A model generated the notes under the pieces. The model had not been told where the DNA came from. It searched no databases and was given only the letters and a program-made list of their open reading frames with translations. A stretch of 64,000 nt of DNA from Acidobacteriota bacterium (lineage in GTDB: Bacteria; Acidobacteriota; Thermoanaerobaculia; UBA5066): NCBI GenBank assembly GCA_029781975.1, contig JAKOVQ010000033.1, positions 240,157 through 304,156 of the forward strand, in the 5' to 3' direction. Shown here piece after piece: positions 43,528 to 52,856 of this stretch. Position numbers and translations under genes: made by a program. Within the stretch, counting starts at the first letter, position 1, and the number at the start of each line of letters is the position of its first letter.

Positions 43528-44205
43528 ATGTTCATTTCCTTGCGGCGCGTCCACATCGCCGTCAGCGACTTCGCCCGGTCGCGTCGCTTTTACGGCGAGA
43601 CTCTCGGGCTGCCGGAGATCGGGGGCTTCGAGAGGGACTGGGTCGAGTTCGGGCTCGGCCCGGTCGTGCTGAACGTCACGCCCCTTCGGGCCGGAGAGGT
43701 CCCCTCCCGCAACCAGGTCGCCATCATCCTCTCCGTGCAGGAGATAGACGGCGTTCTGACGACCCTCAAGGAACGGGGCGTCACCGTCACCCGCGGGCCC
43801 GCGGACGAGTTCACCGGACGTTATGCCGAGATCCTCGACCCGGACGGCTACCGGATCATCGTCTACCAGGCGGGCGAGCTCCACCCCGAGGAGGAGTGGG
43901 TCCAGGTGTCGCGTGTGGACGAGCTCGTGAAGGCCCGGCTCGACGAGGCCAGACAGAGGGAGAAGGCCCGCGCCGCCAAGGCGGCCTCCAGGGCTCCGGC
44001 GCCCCGCCCCGCCCCGCGGCCGAAGCCGAAGCCGGCCGCGAGGAAGCCGGCCCGCCCGGCCCCGAAGTCGAAGCCGAAGCCCGCGCACAAGCCGGCCCCC
44101 AAGCCGGCTCACAAGGCGCCCCCCAGGCCGGCCGCGAAGCCGAGGCCCGGCGCGAAGCCCAGGCCGAAGCCGGCCGCGAAGAAGCCGGCCCAGAAGAAGA
44201 AGTAG
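43528..44205 (+). CDS. VOC/glyoxalase-fold protein with Lys/Pro/Ala-rich histone-H1-like tail
   Basis: The product is 225 aa. Residues 1-115 form a VOC domain (RRVHIAVSDFARSRRFYGETLGLPE; ending AEILDPDGYRIIVYQ) of the glyoxalase/dioxygenase superfamily, with possible metal ligands His9 and the C-terminal Glu. A coiled linker follows, then from about 145 a strongly basic low-complexity tail of PKPKPAARKPA-type units, like histone H1, TolA or AlgP. The tail suggests nucleic-acid or polyanion binding. GGAGGT precedes the ATG. No catalytic assignment is safe. Confidence 0.7.
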   Translation: MFISLRRVHIAVSDFARSRRFYGETLGLPEIGGFERDWVEFGLGPVVLNVTPLRAGEVPSRNQVAIILSVQEIDGVLTTLKERGVTVTRGPADEFTGRYAEILDPDGYRIIVYQAGELHPEEEWVQVSRVDELVKARLDEARQREKARAAKAASRAPAPRPAPRPKPKPAARKPARPAPKSKPKPAHKPAPKPAHKAPPRPAAKPRPGAKPRPKPAAKKPAQKKK

Positions 44206-44273
44206 CCGCCGGCGCCCCGCCCGCCGCACGCGGGCGGACCGTCGAACCCCGCCGCGCGCGGGGCGCGGCTTGC

Positions 44274-44279
44274 TACTCT
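44274..44279 (+). promoter_or_regulatory. extended -10 TGCTACTCT, leaderless promoter of kbl
   Basis: TACTCT preceded by TGC ends 7 nt before ATG 44287. No Shine-Dalgarno site. Confidence 0.45.
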
Positions 44280-44286
44280 TCGCCGC

Positions 44287-45471
44287 ATGAGCACCGCTCT
44301 CGTCGACTACTGCCGGTCCGAGCTGGAGGCCCTGAGGAGCGCCCGCACGTTCAAGAAGGAACGGGTCCTCGAGGGTCCCACCGGGGCCCGCGTCCGCGTG
44401 GACGGCCGCGACGTCCTGATGCTGACCTCGAACAACTACCTCGGCTTCGCCAACCATCCCCGCATCGTCGAGGCCGCCCGGAAGGCCCTCGGGCGCTGGG
44501 GCAACGGCCTGGGCTCCGTCCGGTTCATCTGCGGGACGCAGGAGCTGCACAAGGAGCTGGAGCGGACGATCTCCGCCTTCTTCGGGACCGAGGACACCAT
44601 CCTCTACATGTCGTGCTGGAACGCGAACGAGGGGCTCTTCCAGCCCCTCCTCTCCGAGGAGGACGCGATCCTCACCGACGGCCTCAACCACGCGTCGATC
44701 ATCGACGGGATCCGCCTCTGCAAGGCGAAGCGGTTCGTCCTGCCGCACGGCGACCTCGCCGCCTCGGAGAAGGCGCTCCAGGAGGCGCAGGCGTGCCGCC
44801 GAAGGCTCTACATGACCGACGGCGTCTTCTCGATGGAGGGGGAGGTGGGGCCGATCCCCCAGCTGGTCGAGCTCTGCGCGCGCTACGACGCCACGCTCGT
44901 CGTCGACGACTCGCACGCCACCGGCGTCCTGGGGGCCACGGGACGGGGCTCCGCCGAGGAGCTGGGGGCGATGGGGAAGGTCCCCGTCTTCACGTCGACC
45001 CTCGGGAAGGCGATGGGCTCGGCGGCCGGCGGCTTCACCACCGGCCCGGGACCGCTCGTCGAGCTCCTCCGCCAGCGCTCGAGGACGACCCTCTTCTCCA
45101 ACGCCCTCCCGCCGGCCGTGACGGCCTCCTCGCTCGAGGCGTTCCGGATGCTGATGGAGGACCCGTCGCCGGTCCGGAAGCTCCGCGAGAACGCGCGCTA
45201 CTTCCGCGAGAGGATGGCCGCCGAGGGCTTCGACATCCCGAAGGGGGTCCACCCGATCGTCCCCGTCATCGTGGGCGACACCGCCAGGGCGCTCGCGATG
45301 TCGGCGGCCCTCTTCGAGAAGGGCGTCTACGTCTCCGGCTTCGGCTTCCCGGTCGTCCCCCAGGGGCACGCCCGGCTCCGCTGCCAGATCTCCGCGGTCC
45401 ACTCCACCGCCGACCTCGACGAGGCGGTCGACGCCTTCCGGGCGGTGGGGAAGGAGTTCGGGGCGATCTGA
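44287..45471 (+). CDS. kbl: 2-amino-3-ketobutyrate CoA ligase / alpha-oxoamine synthase
   Basis: The product is 394 aa, a fold-type I PLP enzyme. LTSNNYLGFANHP, DDSHATGVLG and the PLP lysine in TSTLGKAMGSAAGG are characteristic of the alpha-oxoamine synthase family. The closest overall match by eye is glycine C-acetyltransferase (Kbl), which cleaves 2-amino-3-ketobutyrate to glycine and acetyl-CoA. Serine palmitoyltransferase or BioF-like roles cannot be excluded. No threonine dehydrogenase gene adjoins, which weakens the Kbl assignment. A leaderless promoter precedes it and a hairpin follows. Confidence 0.78.
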   Translation: MSTALVDYCRSELEALRSARTFKKERVLEGPTGARVRVDGRDVLMLTSNNYLGFANHPRIVEAARKALGRWGNGLGSVRFICGTQELHKELERTISAFFGTEDTILYMSCWNANEGLFQPLLSEEDAILTDGLNHASIIDGIRLCKAKRFVLPHGDLAASEKALQEAQACRRRLYMTDGVFSMEGEVGPIPQLVELCARYDATLVVDDSHATGVLGATGRGSAEELGAMGKVPVFTSTLGKAMGSAAGGFTTGPGPLVELLRQRSRTTLFSNALPPAVTASSLEAFRMLMEDPSPVRKLRENARYFRERMAAEGFDIPKGVHPIVPVIVGDTARALAMSAALFEKGVYVSGFGFPVVPQGHARLRCQISAVHSTADLDEAVDAFRAVGKEFGAI

Positions 45472-45483
45472 CGCGGTCTGCGA

Positions 45484-45515
45484 GCCTCGGCGCTGCGGCG
45501 GCGCCGCGCCGAGGC
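45484..45515 (+). terminator. hairpin after kbl
   Basis: GCCTCGGCGC / GCGCCGAGGC, a 10-bp stem with a 12-nt loop, separates kbl from the arsenosugar pair. No T tract. Confidence 0.4.
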
Positions 45516-45580
45516 CCAGGCGCGGCACCTTGGGCGCCGCGGCCCGCTTCGAAGAGAATCCGGGGGCAAGGAGAGCCCGC

Positions 45581-45913
45581 GTGGAGAGCTACTACAAGCC
45601 CGAGCACCTCGCCCGCTTCCCCTCGATCTCCGAGGGGAACCCCGAGCTCGCGAAGAAGTTCTTCGCCTACTACCAGGCCGTCTTCGCCGACGGAGCGCTC
45701 TCGGCGCGCGAGAAGGCGCTCATCGCCCTCGCGGTCGCCCACGTCGTCCAGTGCCCCTACTGCATCGACGCCTACTCCCAGGAGTGCCTCAAGAGCGGGG
45801 CCGACCTCGAGCAGATGACCGAGGCGCTCCACGTCGGCGTCGCCATCCGGGGCGGGGCCTCGCTCGTCCACGGGATGCAGATGGTGGAGCACGTCCACAA
45901 GGCCTCGATGTAG
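45581..45913 (+). CDS. arsenosugar-biosynthesis-associated peroxidase-like protein (AhpD fold)
   Basis: The product is 110 aa. The AhpD/carboxymuconolactone-decarboxylase motif is seen as AREKALIALAVAHVVQCPYCIDAYSQEC with CxxC redox cysteines. The family is known for its neighbourhood with ArsS. I chose GTG at 45581 (VESYYKPEHLARFP) because AAGGAGA precedes it; the track start 17 codons earlier has no site. ArsS begins on the base after the stop. The role in arsenosugar formation is unproved. Confidence 0.75.
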   Translation: MESYYKPEHLARFPSISEGNPELAKKFFAYYQAVFADGALSAREKALIALAVAHVVQCPYCIDAYSQECLKSGADLEQMTEALHVGVAIRGGASLVHGMQMVEHVHKASM

Positions 45914-47059
<1,146 letters not shown>

Positions 47060-47103
47060 GCCCCGGCCCCCGCGGCCGGCTCTGCTGGCCGGCCTGAAAG
47101 GAA

Positions 47104-47130
47104 ACGGGCCGCGGCGTCGCCGCGGCCCGT
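47104..47130. terminator. bidirectional hairpin terminator
   Basis: A perfect 13-bp inverted repeat ACGGGCCGCGGCG / CGCCGCGGCCCGT lies between convergent arsS and the OPT transporter gene. No T tract. Confidence 0.55.
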
Positions 47131-47163
47131 CGTCCGTGGAGCGGGTGAGGGCGCGCTCGCCCC

Positions 47164-49209
47164 CTACATCACCGCGGTCGGCGGGGCCGGCTCGTCGGCC
47201 GCGCCCGCCTTCGAGATCGGGACGTAGATCAGGTAGAGGGCGAGGAGGACCACCACCGGGATCGCCAGCCACGGGGCGAGGTCGCCGGTGAACGTCAGCT
47301 GCGGGAACTTGTTGTCGGAGCGGAACGCAACGACCCCGGCGACGAGGAGCCCCATCAGCGCCTCGCCCGCGATCAGCCCCGAGGCCGCGAGGACCCCGGC
47401 GTTCTCCACGCGCGCCTTCTGCGCCGCGTTGAAGTCCTTCTTCCCGGCGAGCTTGTCGACGAAGCCGCGGATCAGGCCGCCGATGAAGATGGCGAACGTC
47501 GTCTCGAGCGGGAGGTACATCCCGACCGAGAAGAGCATCGGGCTCTTGACCCTCACGAGGATCAGCGCGATCCCCATCGCGATCCCCACGACGACGAGCG
47601 GCCAGGCCATCTCGCCGCCGACGATCCCCTGCGAGAGCGCCGCCATGAGGCCGGCCTGGGGGGCCGGGAGGTTCTTGCCGCCGAAGCCGCCGACGCCGGG
47701 GTTGGAGGCGAGGTCGGAGGTGTGGAGGAGGTAGAGCGGGAAGAACATGACGAGGCCGGCGACGATGACGCCGAAGACGTCGCCCACCTGCATCTTCCAC
47801 GGCGTGCCGCCGAGGATGTGCCCCACCTTGAGGTCCTGGAGCATCTCGCCGGCGACGGCCGACGAGACGCAGACGACGGCCGCGACGCCGAGGACGGCCG
47901 CGACCCCCTGCGCCCCCTTCACGCCGACGATCACCATCGTCAGCGCGGCGACGATCGTCGTGGCGAGGGTGAGGCCGGAGATCGGGTTGTTCGAGGAGCC
48001 GATCATCCCGACGAGGTTCCCCGAGACCGCGGCGAAGAAGAAGCCGGTGACGAGCATGACGATCGCCGCCAGGAGCGCCCCGCCGACGACGCCCGTGAAG
48101 TAGAAGTAGAGGCCGACCATCAGGACGAAGACGGCCGCGATCCCCATCAGGACGACCCGGAACGAGAGGTCCTTCTCGGTCCGCTCGGTCGCCGCGGCGA
48201 CGTGGGCCGACTTCTGGACGTCGGCGATGCCGCGCTTGATGCCGGCGATCAGGTTCTTCCTCATCTTCCAGAGGGTGAAGCAGGCTCCGACGAGCATGCC
48301 GCCGACGGCGATCGGCCGGACGATGTTGAAGTAGACCGCCCCCGTGAGGGCCGGCCAGTTCTGCGTCCCGTCCGCCGCCGTGTACTTGTCGATCATCGTC
48401 GGCCCGAGGAAGAAGACGAGGAGCGGGACGAAGAGGCCCCACGCCAGGAGGCCTCCCGCGAAGTTGAGGGCCCCCAGCTCGGGGCCGATGATGTAGCCGA
48501 CGCCGAGGTAGGCCGGGGTCGCCGCGGGAGCCGAGATCGTCGTGACCCCGCCGGCGGCGATCCGGTTCGCGTCCTTGGCGAGGCCGAGCTTCACGAAGCT
48601 CTCCTTGAACTTCCCGACGGAGAGCTGGAAGTCGTTCGAGGCCCGGAAGATCCCGCCGTCGCCCATCAGCTTGATCAGCGCCCCGAGGCCCATCGCCTTG
48701 AAGAGCTGGACGGCGGCGTCCGCCCCGCGCTGCCCGGCCTTGTGGATCTCGCTGGCCGCGACCGACTCGGGGAACGGAAGGGTCGGGTCCTCCACCATCA
48801 CGCGTCGCAGGACCGTGACGAAGAGGATCCCGAGGAGCCCCCCGAGGATCATCAGCGCCGTCGCGACGCCGTACTCGTGCATGTCGAAGCCCTTGAACTT
48901 CCACATGCCGAGGATGACGAACGCGGGGATGGTGAAGATCGCCCCCGCCGCCACCGACTCGCCGATGGAGCCGACGGTCCGGGCGAAGTTCTCCTCGAGG
49001 AGGGAGCCCTTCATGACCCGGAGGACCGCCATGCCGATGACGGCGGCCGGGTAGGTGGCGGCGATCGTCATCCCGGCCTTCAGGCCGAGGTAGGCGTTGG
49101 CGGCCCCGAGGACGACGGCCATCAGGAGCCCCAGGACGAGAGCCCGGCCGGTGAACTCGGTCATGTTCGAGCTCGCCGGCACGTACGGCTGGAACGGTTT
49201 CTCACTCAT
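47164..49209 (-). CDS. OPT-family oligopeptide transporter
   Basis: The product is 681 aa with about 16 hydrophobic segments. The N-terminus (PYVPASSNMTEFTGRALVLGLLMA) and repeated glycine-rich helices fit the bacterial OPT family, proton-coupled importers of peptides or metal chelates. GGGAGGA lies 10 nt before the ATG. TAGAAT is 69 nt upstream. Its neighbour upstream is a small TonB-like protein. The substrate is unknown; the local peptidase genes make peptides plausible. Confidence 0.82.
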   Translation of the reverse strand: MSEKPFQPYVPASSNMTEFTGRALVLGLLMAVVLGAANAYLGLKAGMTIAATYPAAVIGMAVLRVMKGSLLEENFARTVGSIGESVAAGAIFTIPAFVILGMWKFKGFDMHEYGVATALMILGGLLGILFVTVLRRVMVEDPTLPFPESVAASEIHKAGQRGADAAVQLFKAMGLGALIKLMGDGGIFRASNDFQLSVGKFKESFVKLGLAKDANRIAAGGVTTISAPAATPAYLGVGYIIGPELGALNFAGGLLAWGLFVPLLVFFLGPTMIDKYTAADGTQNWPALTGAVYFNIVRPIAVGGMLVGACFTLWKMRKNLIAGIKRGIADVQKSAHVAAATERTEKDLSFRVVLMGIAAVFVLMVGLYFYFTGVVGGALLAAIVMLVTGFFFAAVSGNLVGMIGSSNNPISGLTLATTIVAALTMVIVGVKGAQGVAAVLGVAAVVCVSSAVAGEMLQDLKVGHILGGTPWKMQVGDVFGVIVAGLVMFFPLYLLHTSDLASNPGVGGFGGKNLPAPQAGLMAALSQGIVGGEMAWPLVVVGIAMGIALILVRVKSPMLFSVGMYLPLETTFAIFIGGLIRGFVDKLAGKKDFNAAQKARVENAGVLAASGLIAGEALMGLLVAGVVAFRSDNKFPQLTFTGDLAPWLAIPVVVLLALYLIYVPISKAGAADEPAPPTAVM

Positions 49210-49278
49210 TCAGGAAGATCCTCCCTCCCGGTCTGCTCTCGGCTTGTACGGACGGAAGCGGAAGCCGCACGAACGCGG

Positions 49279-49284
49279 ATTCTA
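49279..49284 (-). promoter_or_regulatory. -10 box TAGAAT for the OPT transporter
   Basis: TAGAAT lies 69 nt upstream of ATG 49209, the longest leader among the TAGAAT promoters here. No hairpin of note is seen in the leader. Confidence 0.4.
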
Positions 49285-49324
49285 CATGGGGGGAGCGCCC
49301 CGGACCGCCGGGAAGACCGGTTCT

Positions 49325-49738
49325 CTACGGCACGACGGCGAAGTGGAAGTGCGCCTCCAGCGTCTTCTGCCCGAGGCTCGCGGGGAGGGGCGGGAACGGG
49401 GCCGCCTTGTGGACGGCGGCGAGGCCCGCCACGTCCCACGCCTTGACCCCCGACTCCATCGAGACGAAGGCCGACTGGATGCGCCCGTCCTTGCCGATGA
49501 CCGCCTGGACGACGCACTTCCTGCCGACCGCGGGGAACGAGGAGGGGCCCTTCCAGGCCCCGGCGACCTTCTGGAAGACCTCCTTCTGGTAGGCGGGGTC
49601 CTTCAGCGTCGACTGGAAGTAGACGTTGAGGGACGGCCGCGCCGCCAGGGCGGCGAAGGCGAAGAGGGCCGCGGCGGCGAGAGCTGCGCGGCCCGCGGAC
49701 CGGAGGGAGGGAATGGGGAGGGCCCGGGAGCTCGTCAC
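49325..49738 (-). CDS. small secreted TonB C-terminal-like protein
   Basis: The product is 137 aa with an N-terminal signal peptide or anchor. The segment GRKCVVQAVIGKDGRIQSAFVSMESGVKAWDVAGLAAVHKAAPFPPLP has the pattern of the TonB C-terminal domain (VxxxVxxDGxV.xxxxxxSG...FD.AALxAvxxxxFxP). The proline-rich spacer of true TonB is missing, so it may be an isolated periplasmic domain. GTG start with AGGAGG 8 nt upstream. Its link to the OPT gene downstream is unclear. Confidence 0.6.
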   Translation of the reverse strand: MTSSRALPIPSLRSAGRAALAAAALFAFAALAARPSLNVYFQSTLKDPAYQKEVFQKVAGAWKGPSSFPAVGRKCVVQAVIGKDGRIQSAFVSMESGVKAWDVAGLAAVHKAAPFPPLPASLGQKTLEAHFHFAVVP

Positions 49739-49860
49739 GCGTCGTCCTCCTTCACGGGAAGGGACCCCGGGGGCCCGCGGCGACCGGGAGGAGGGCGCGC
49801 GGGGTCCGGGGCGCTGGGCGGTCAGGATAGCGCCGTCCGCACGCGCGCGCCCCGATCGGG

Positions 49861-49866
49861 CAGACT
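49861..49866 (+). promoter_or_regulatory. possible leaderless -10 CAGACT before the M14 peptidase
   Basis: CAGACT ends 6 nt before ATG 49873, the same spacing as the stronger leaderless promoters. It is weak because the first T is missing. Confidence 0.25.
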
Positions 49867-49872
49867 TCGCCC

Positions 49873-51696
49873 ATGCGTCCGGCCCTCCTCGCCGCCCTCC
49901 TCCTCTCGTCCCCCCTCCTCGCCCGGGAGCGCCCGAAGGTCCCGATCCCGCCCGACCACTACACGATGGCCGAGCTGACGGCCTTCAGGAAGACGCCCTC
50001 CTACGACGAGACCCTCGCCTTCGTGAGGCGGCTCGAGACGACGTCGCCGTTCCTGAAGCTCGCCTTCTTCGGGACGTCGGCCGAGGGGCGGCCGCTGCCG
50101 GTCGTGATCGCCTCGAAGGAGAAGGCGTTCTCCCCCGACGCCGCGGCCAAGGCCGGCAAGCCCGTGGTCCTCGTCCTGAACGGCATCCACGCCGGGGAGA
50201 TCGACGGCAAGGACGCCTGCCTGATCCTCCTCCGCGACATGGCGCTCGGGAACCGGCCCGACCTCCTCGACCGCCTGACGCTCCTCGTCGTCCCGATCTA
50301 CAACGTCGACGGCCACGAGAGGGTCTCGCGGTTCAACCGCCCGAACCAGGACGGCCCCGCCGACGGGATGGGCTTCCGGACGACGACCGACGGCCTCGAC
50401 CTGAACCGCGACTTCCTCAAGGCCGACGCCCCGGAGACGCGCGCCCTCCTCTCGCTCGTCGAGGCGTGGAGCCCCGACCTCTTCGTCGACGACCACGTCA
50501 CCGACGGCTCCGACTTCCAGGCGACTCTCACGGTGGCGGCCGGCGGCGAGCCTGCGACGGCGGCGCCGCTCCGGGCGTGGCTCGACTCGGTGGTGAAGCC
50601 CTCGCTCGCCGAGGTCGAGGAGGCGGGGTGGAAGACGGCCCCGTACGTCGAGTGGGTCGACCCGCTCGACCCGGCGAAGGGGATCGACCTCGGCCCGTCG
50701 ACCCCGCGCTACGGCACCGGCTACATGCCGCTCCGCGGGATCCCGTCGATCCTCGTCGAGAACCACGCGATCAAGCCCTACCGGGAGCGGGTCCGCGCGA
50801 ACGAGGCGTTCCTCTCGGCCCTCCTGTCGCGGGTCGGCGCCGCTCCGGAGGCGCTGAGGGCGGCCCGGGCGGCGGCGGCGACGGAGGCCCGGACGGCGCC
50901 TCCGGGCTCCCCCTTCGTCCTCGACGCCGAGACCGACACGACCCGCCCCGAGCCGATCGACTTCCCCGCCTTCGCCTGGCGGGAGGAGACCTCCCTCGTC
51001 ACCGGCCGGCCCGTCCTGAGGTACGACCCGACGCAGCCGCTCACCGTCCCCCTCCCCGTCTTCCGCCACGCGAGGCCGAAGGTGACGGTCCCGCGCCCCG
51101 CCGCGTACCTCGTCCCGGCCGGCTGGCCGGCCGTCGAGGAGCGGCTCGTCGCCCACGGGATCCGGTTCACGAGGCTGAAGGAGGCGCGGACCCTCGCGGT
51201 CGGCACCTACCGCGCGAGCGACCCCGTCTTCCAGACGCCGACGTACCAGGGGCGGGTCCGCGTCAGCGCCCGGATCTCGAAGGCGACCGAGACGCGGACG
51301 GTCCCCGCCGGCTCTCTCTACGTCCCGCTCGACGACCCCCTCGCCCCCGTGGCGATCCAGCTCCTCGAGCCCGAGGGCCCCGACTCGCTCTTCTCCTGGG
51401 GCCTCCTCTCCTCGGCGCTCGAGCAGAAGGAGTACATCGACACGCGGGTCCTCGACCCGCTCGCGCGGAAGATGCTCGCGTCCGACCCGAAGCTCGCCGC
51501 CGCGTGGGAGGAGCGGCTGAAGGACCCGAAGTTCGCGGCGAACGGCCGCGAGCGGTACCTCTTCTTCTACCGCCGGTCCCCGTTCTGGGACGAGAGCGTC
51601 GGGCTCCTCCCGGTCTACCGGCTCGACGCCCCGCTGAAGGACCTCAGCCCCGCGGCTGCCGCCCCGTCCGGCGCGGGGGCCTCCTCACCAGGATGA
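49873..51696 (+). CDS. secreted M14-family zinc carboxypeptidase
   Basis: The product is 607 aa with a short signal peptide. The Zn ligands are His106 and Glu109 (GIHAGEIDG) and His208 (DDHVTDG); the substrate-anchoring Arg is in LDLNRDF and the catalytic Glu in SILVENHA. M14 enzymes remove C-terminal residues from peptides or act on peptidoglycan; the C-terminal 250 residues are extra and may form a beta-sandwich. It should act in the periplasm. The 3' end overlaps the convergent SprT-like gene by 53 nt. Together with the S46 peptidase and OPT transporter it fits a peptide-feeding lifestyle. Confidence 0.82.
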   Translation: MRPALLAALLLSSPLLARERPKVPIPPDHYTMAELTAFRKTPSYDETLAFVRRLETTSPFLKLAFFGTSAEGRPLPVVIASKEKAFSPDAAAKAGKPVVLVLNGIHAGEIDGKDACLILLRDMALGNRPDLLDRLTLLVVPIYNVDGHERVSRFNRPNQDGPADGMGFRTTTDGLDLNRDFLKADAPETRALLSLVEAWSPDLFVDDHVTDGSDFQATLTVAAGGEPATAAPLRAWLDSVVKPSLAEVEEAGWKTAPYVEWVDPLDPAKGIDLGPSTPRYGTGYMPLRGIPSILVENHAIKPYRERVRANEAFLSALLSRVGAAPEALRAARAAAATEARTAPPGSPFVLDAETDTTRPEPIDFPAFAWREETSLVTGRPVLRYDPTQPLTVPLPVFRHARPKVTVPRPAAYLVPAGWPAVEERLVAHGIRFTRLKEARTLAVGTYRASDPVFQTPTYQGRVRVSARISKATETRTVPAGSLYVPLDDPLAPVAIQLLEPEGPDSLFSWGLLSSALEQKEYIDTRVLDPLARKMLASDPKLAAAWEERLKDPKFAANGRERYLFFYRRSPFWDESVGLLPVYRLDAPLKDLSPAAAAPSGAGASSPG

Positions 51697-52219
51697 GGCG
51701 CGACGGCCGTCCCTTCCGCTCGCAGGCGGCGCAGAGGCGCGCGCGGCCGAACGGGGCGCGCCGGCTCCACTCGTTCGTGCAGCCGACGCAGCGGTAGGTG
51801 TAGCGGGCGTTCGCGGCACGGACCTCCCGGAGGCGCTCGGTCTCCGGGGCGGCGCGGCGCTCCACCCCGAGGGAGCGGGCGATCGCCCAGAAGCGGGGGG
51901 AATGCCCCTCGTCCACCCCGTACCGCTGGAAGCAGACCGCGTGGGCGGTCTCGTGGAGGAGGGTCTGGTCGCGGTCCTCCGGCGCCATGTGGAGGGAGAT
52001 CCGGATGACGTGGGGCGGCCCGTACTGGATGACGCCCCCCGTGGCGCGCCGTCCCGACAGGACGATCCGCGCGGGGGGGAGGCCGAGGAGGACCGACAGC
52101 TCGTCGTAGCGGTCCTGCAGCCGCCTCTCCTCGGCCCGCACCTGCGCGCGCGTCGGCGGCTCGGCGGCGAAGAGGTCCAGCTGCCGCGGGACCGCCGTCC
52201 GCTCGTCGCGCGGCTTCAC
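51644..52219 (-). CDS. SprT-like zinc metalloprotease with C-terminal zinc ribbon
   Basis: The product is 191 aa; the gene is hidden in track ORF 51644-53611. LLHETAHAVCFQRYG carries the HExxH zinc site, and H further on (DEGHSPRFW) is the third ligand. Four cysteines (YRCVGC ... LCAAC) form a zinc ribbon, as in SprT/Spartan-type proteases that act on DNA-protein crosslinks. GTG at 52219 overlaps the stop of the upstream membrane-protein gene (GTGA). Its last 53 nt overlap the 3' end of the peptidase gene on the other strand. Cytoplasmic; substrate unknown. Confidence 0.75.
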   Translation of the reverse strand: MKPRDERTAVPRQLDLFAAEPPTRAQVRAEERRLQDRYDELSVLLGLPPARIVLSGRRATGGVIQYGPPHVIRISLHMAPEDRDQTLLHETAHAVCFQRYGVDEGHSPRFWAIARSLGVERRAAPETERLREVRAANARYTYRCVGCTNEWSRRAPFGRARLCAACERKGRPSRLILVRRPPRRTGRQPRG

Positions 52220-52800
52220 GAGAGCCCCTCCAGAGCCTCGCGGTGCGGGGCGAGCGGACGGTGGAGGACGGCCGCAACGGCGGCCGCGGCGACGGCGGCC
52301 GCGACGACCTCGAGGAGAGGGAGCGAGGCGCCGTGGTACGTCGGGACCAGGAGGAGGCGGCCGGCCCAGAGGAGGGCGAGGGCGGCCGCGCCCGCGGTCC
52401 ACCGCCCGGTCCCCAGCGCCATCCACGTCAGGCCGAACGAGAGCGGCAGCTCGACGAAGAACCCCTGCCCGGCCACGAGCCAGGCCGGGACCGACGGGAC
52501 GGGGAGGAGGACGAGCCGCGCCGCGAGCGGCGCGAGGCAGCCCGCGAGGGAGACGGCGACCGCGGCGAACCCCGCCGGGAGGCGTCCCCGCACCGCGCCG
52601 TAGAGGGCGCCGCGGACGGCGGCCTCGTGCGCGAAGGCCGCGAGGAGGGCGAGGGGGAGGGCCAGCGCCGTCCCTGGCCGCCCCCCGAACGCCACCGTCG
52701 CGTACCGGAGCGCGTAGCCGGCGGGGAGGTACGCCAGCCCCGACCCGGCGAAGACCGCCACGGCGGCGGCGGCCAGGAGCGCGCTCGCCCGGGACGTCAC
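52216..52800 (-). CDS. polytopic membrane protein, CPBP-like
   Basis: The product is 194 aa with about six hydrophobic helices. HEAAVRGALYGAVRGRLP resembles the EExxxR motif of CPBP (CAAX protease/bacteriocin-processing) proteins, but the first Glu is His, so catalytic competence is doubtful. It starts at GTG 52800 with TACCAT 6 nt upstream (leaderless). It is coupled to the SprT-like gene. Role unknown. Confidence 0.5.
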   Translation of the reverse strand: MTSRASALLAAAAVAVFAGSGLAYLPAGYALRYATVAFGGRPGTALALPLALLAAFAHEAAVRGALYGAVRGRLPAGFAAVAVSLAGCLAPLAARLVLLPVPSVPAWLVAGQGFFVELPLSFGLTWMALGTGRWTAGAAALALLWAGRLLLVPTYHGASLPLLEVVAAAVAAAAVAAVLHRPLAPHREALEGLS

Positions 52801-52806
52801 GAGCGA

Positions 52807-52812
52807 ATGGTA
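52807..52812 (-). promoter_or_regulatory. -10 box TACCAT, leaderless promoter of CPBP-like/SprT pair
   Basis: TACCAT, 6 nt, then GTG 52800 on the minus strand. It lies 9 nt from the plus-strand promoter of the dehydrogenase gene. Confidence 0.45.
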
Positions 52813-52820
52813 GCGCGACG

Positions 52821-52849
52821 TTGACCCGCGGGGCGACCCGGAGAAGACT
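52821..52849 (+). promoter_or_regulatory. promoter TTGACC-N17-AAGACT, leaderless, of the beta-hydroxyacid dehydrogenase
   Basis: TTGACC (52821-52826) and AAGACT (52844-52849) are spaced by exactly 17 nt, and AAGACT ends 7 nt before ATG 52857. It is the only leaderless promoter here with a clear -35 box. Confidence 0.55.
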
Positions 52850-52856
52850 CCGCGCG

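Noticed and set aside
43980-44200. DNA repeats in the VOC gene tail as a CRISPR or tandem array
   Set aside because: The periodicity comes from Lys/Pro/Ala codons in one frame; units are irregular and have no spacers.
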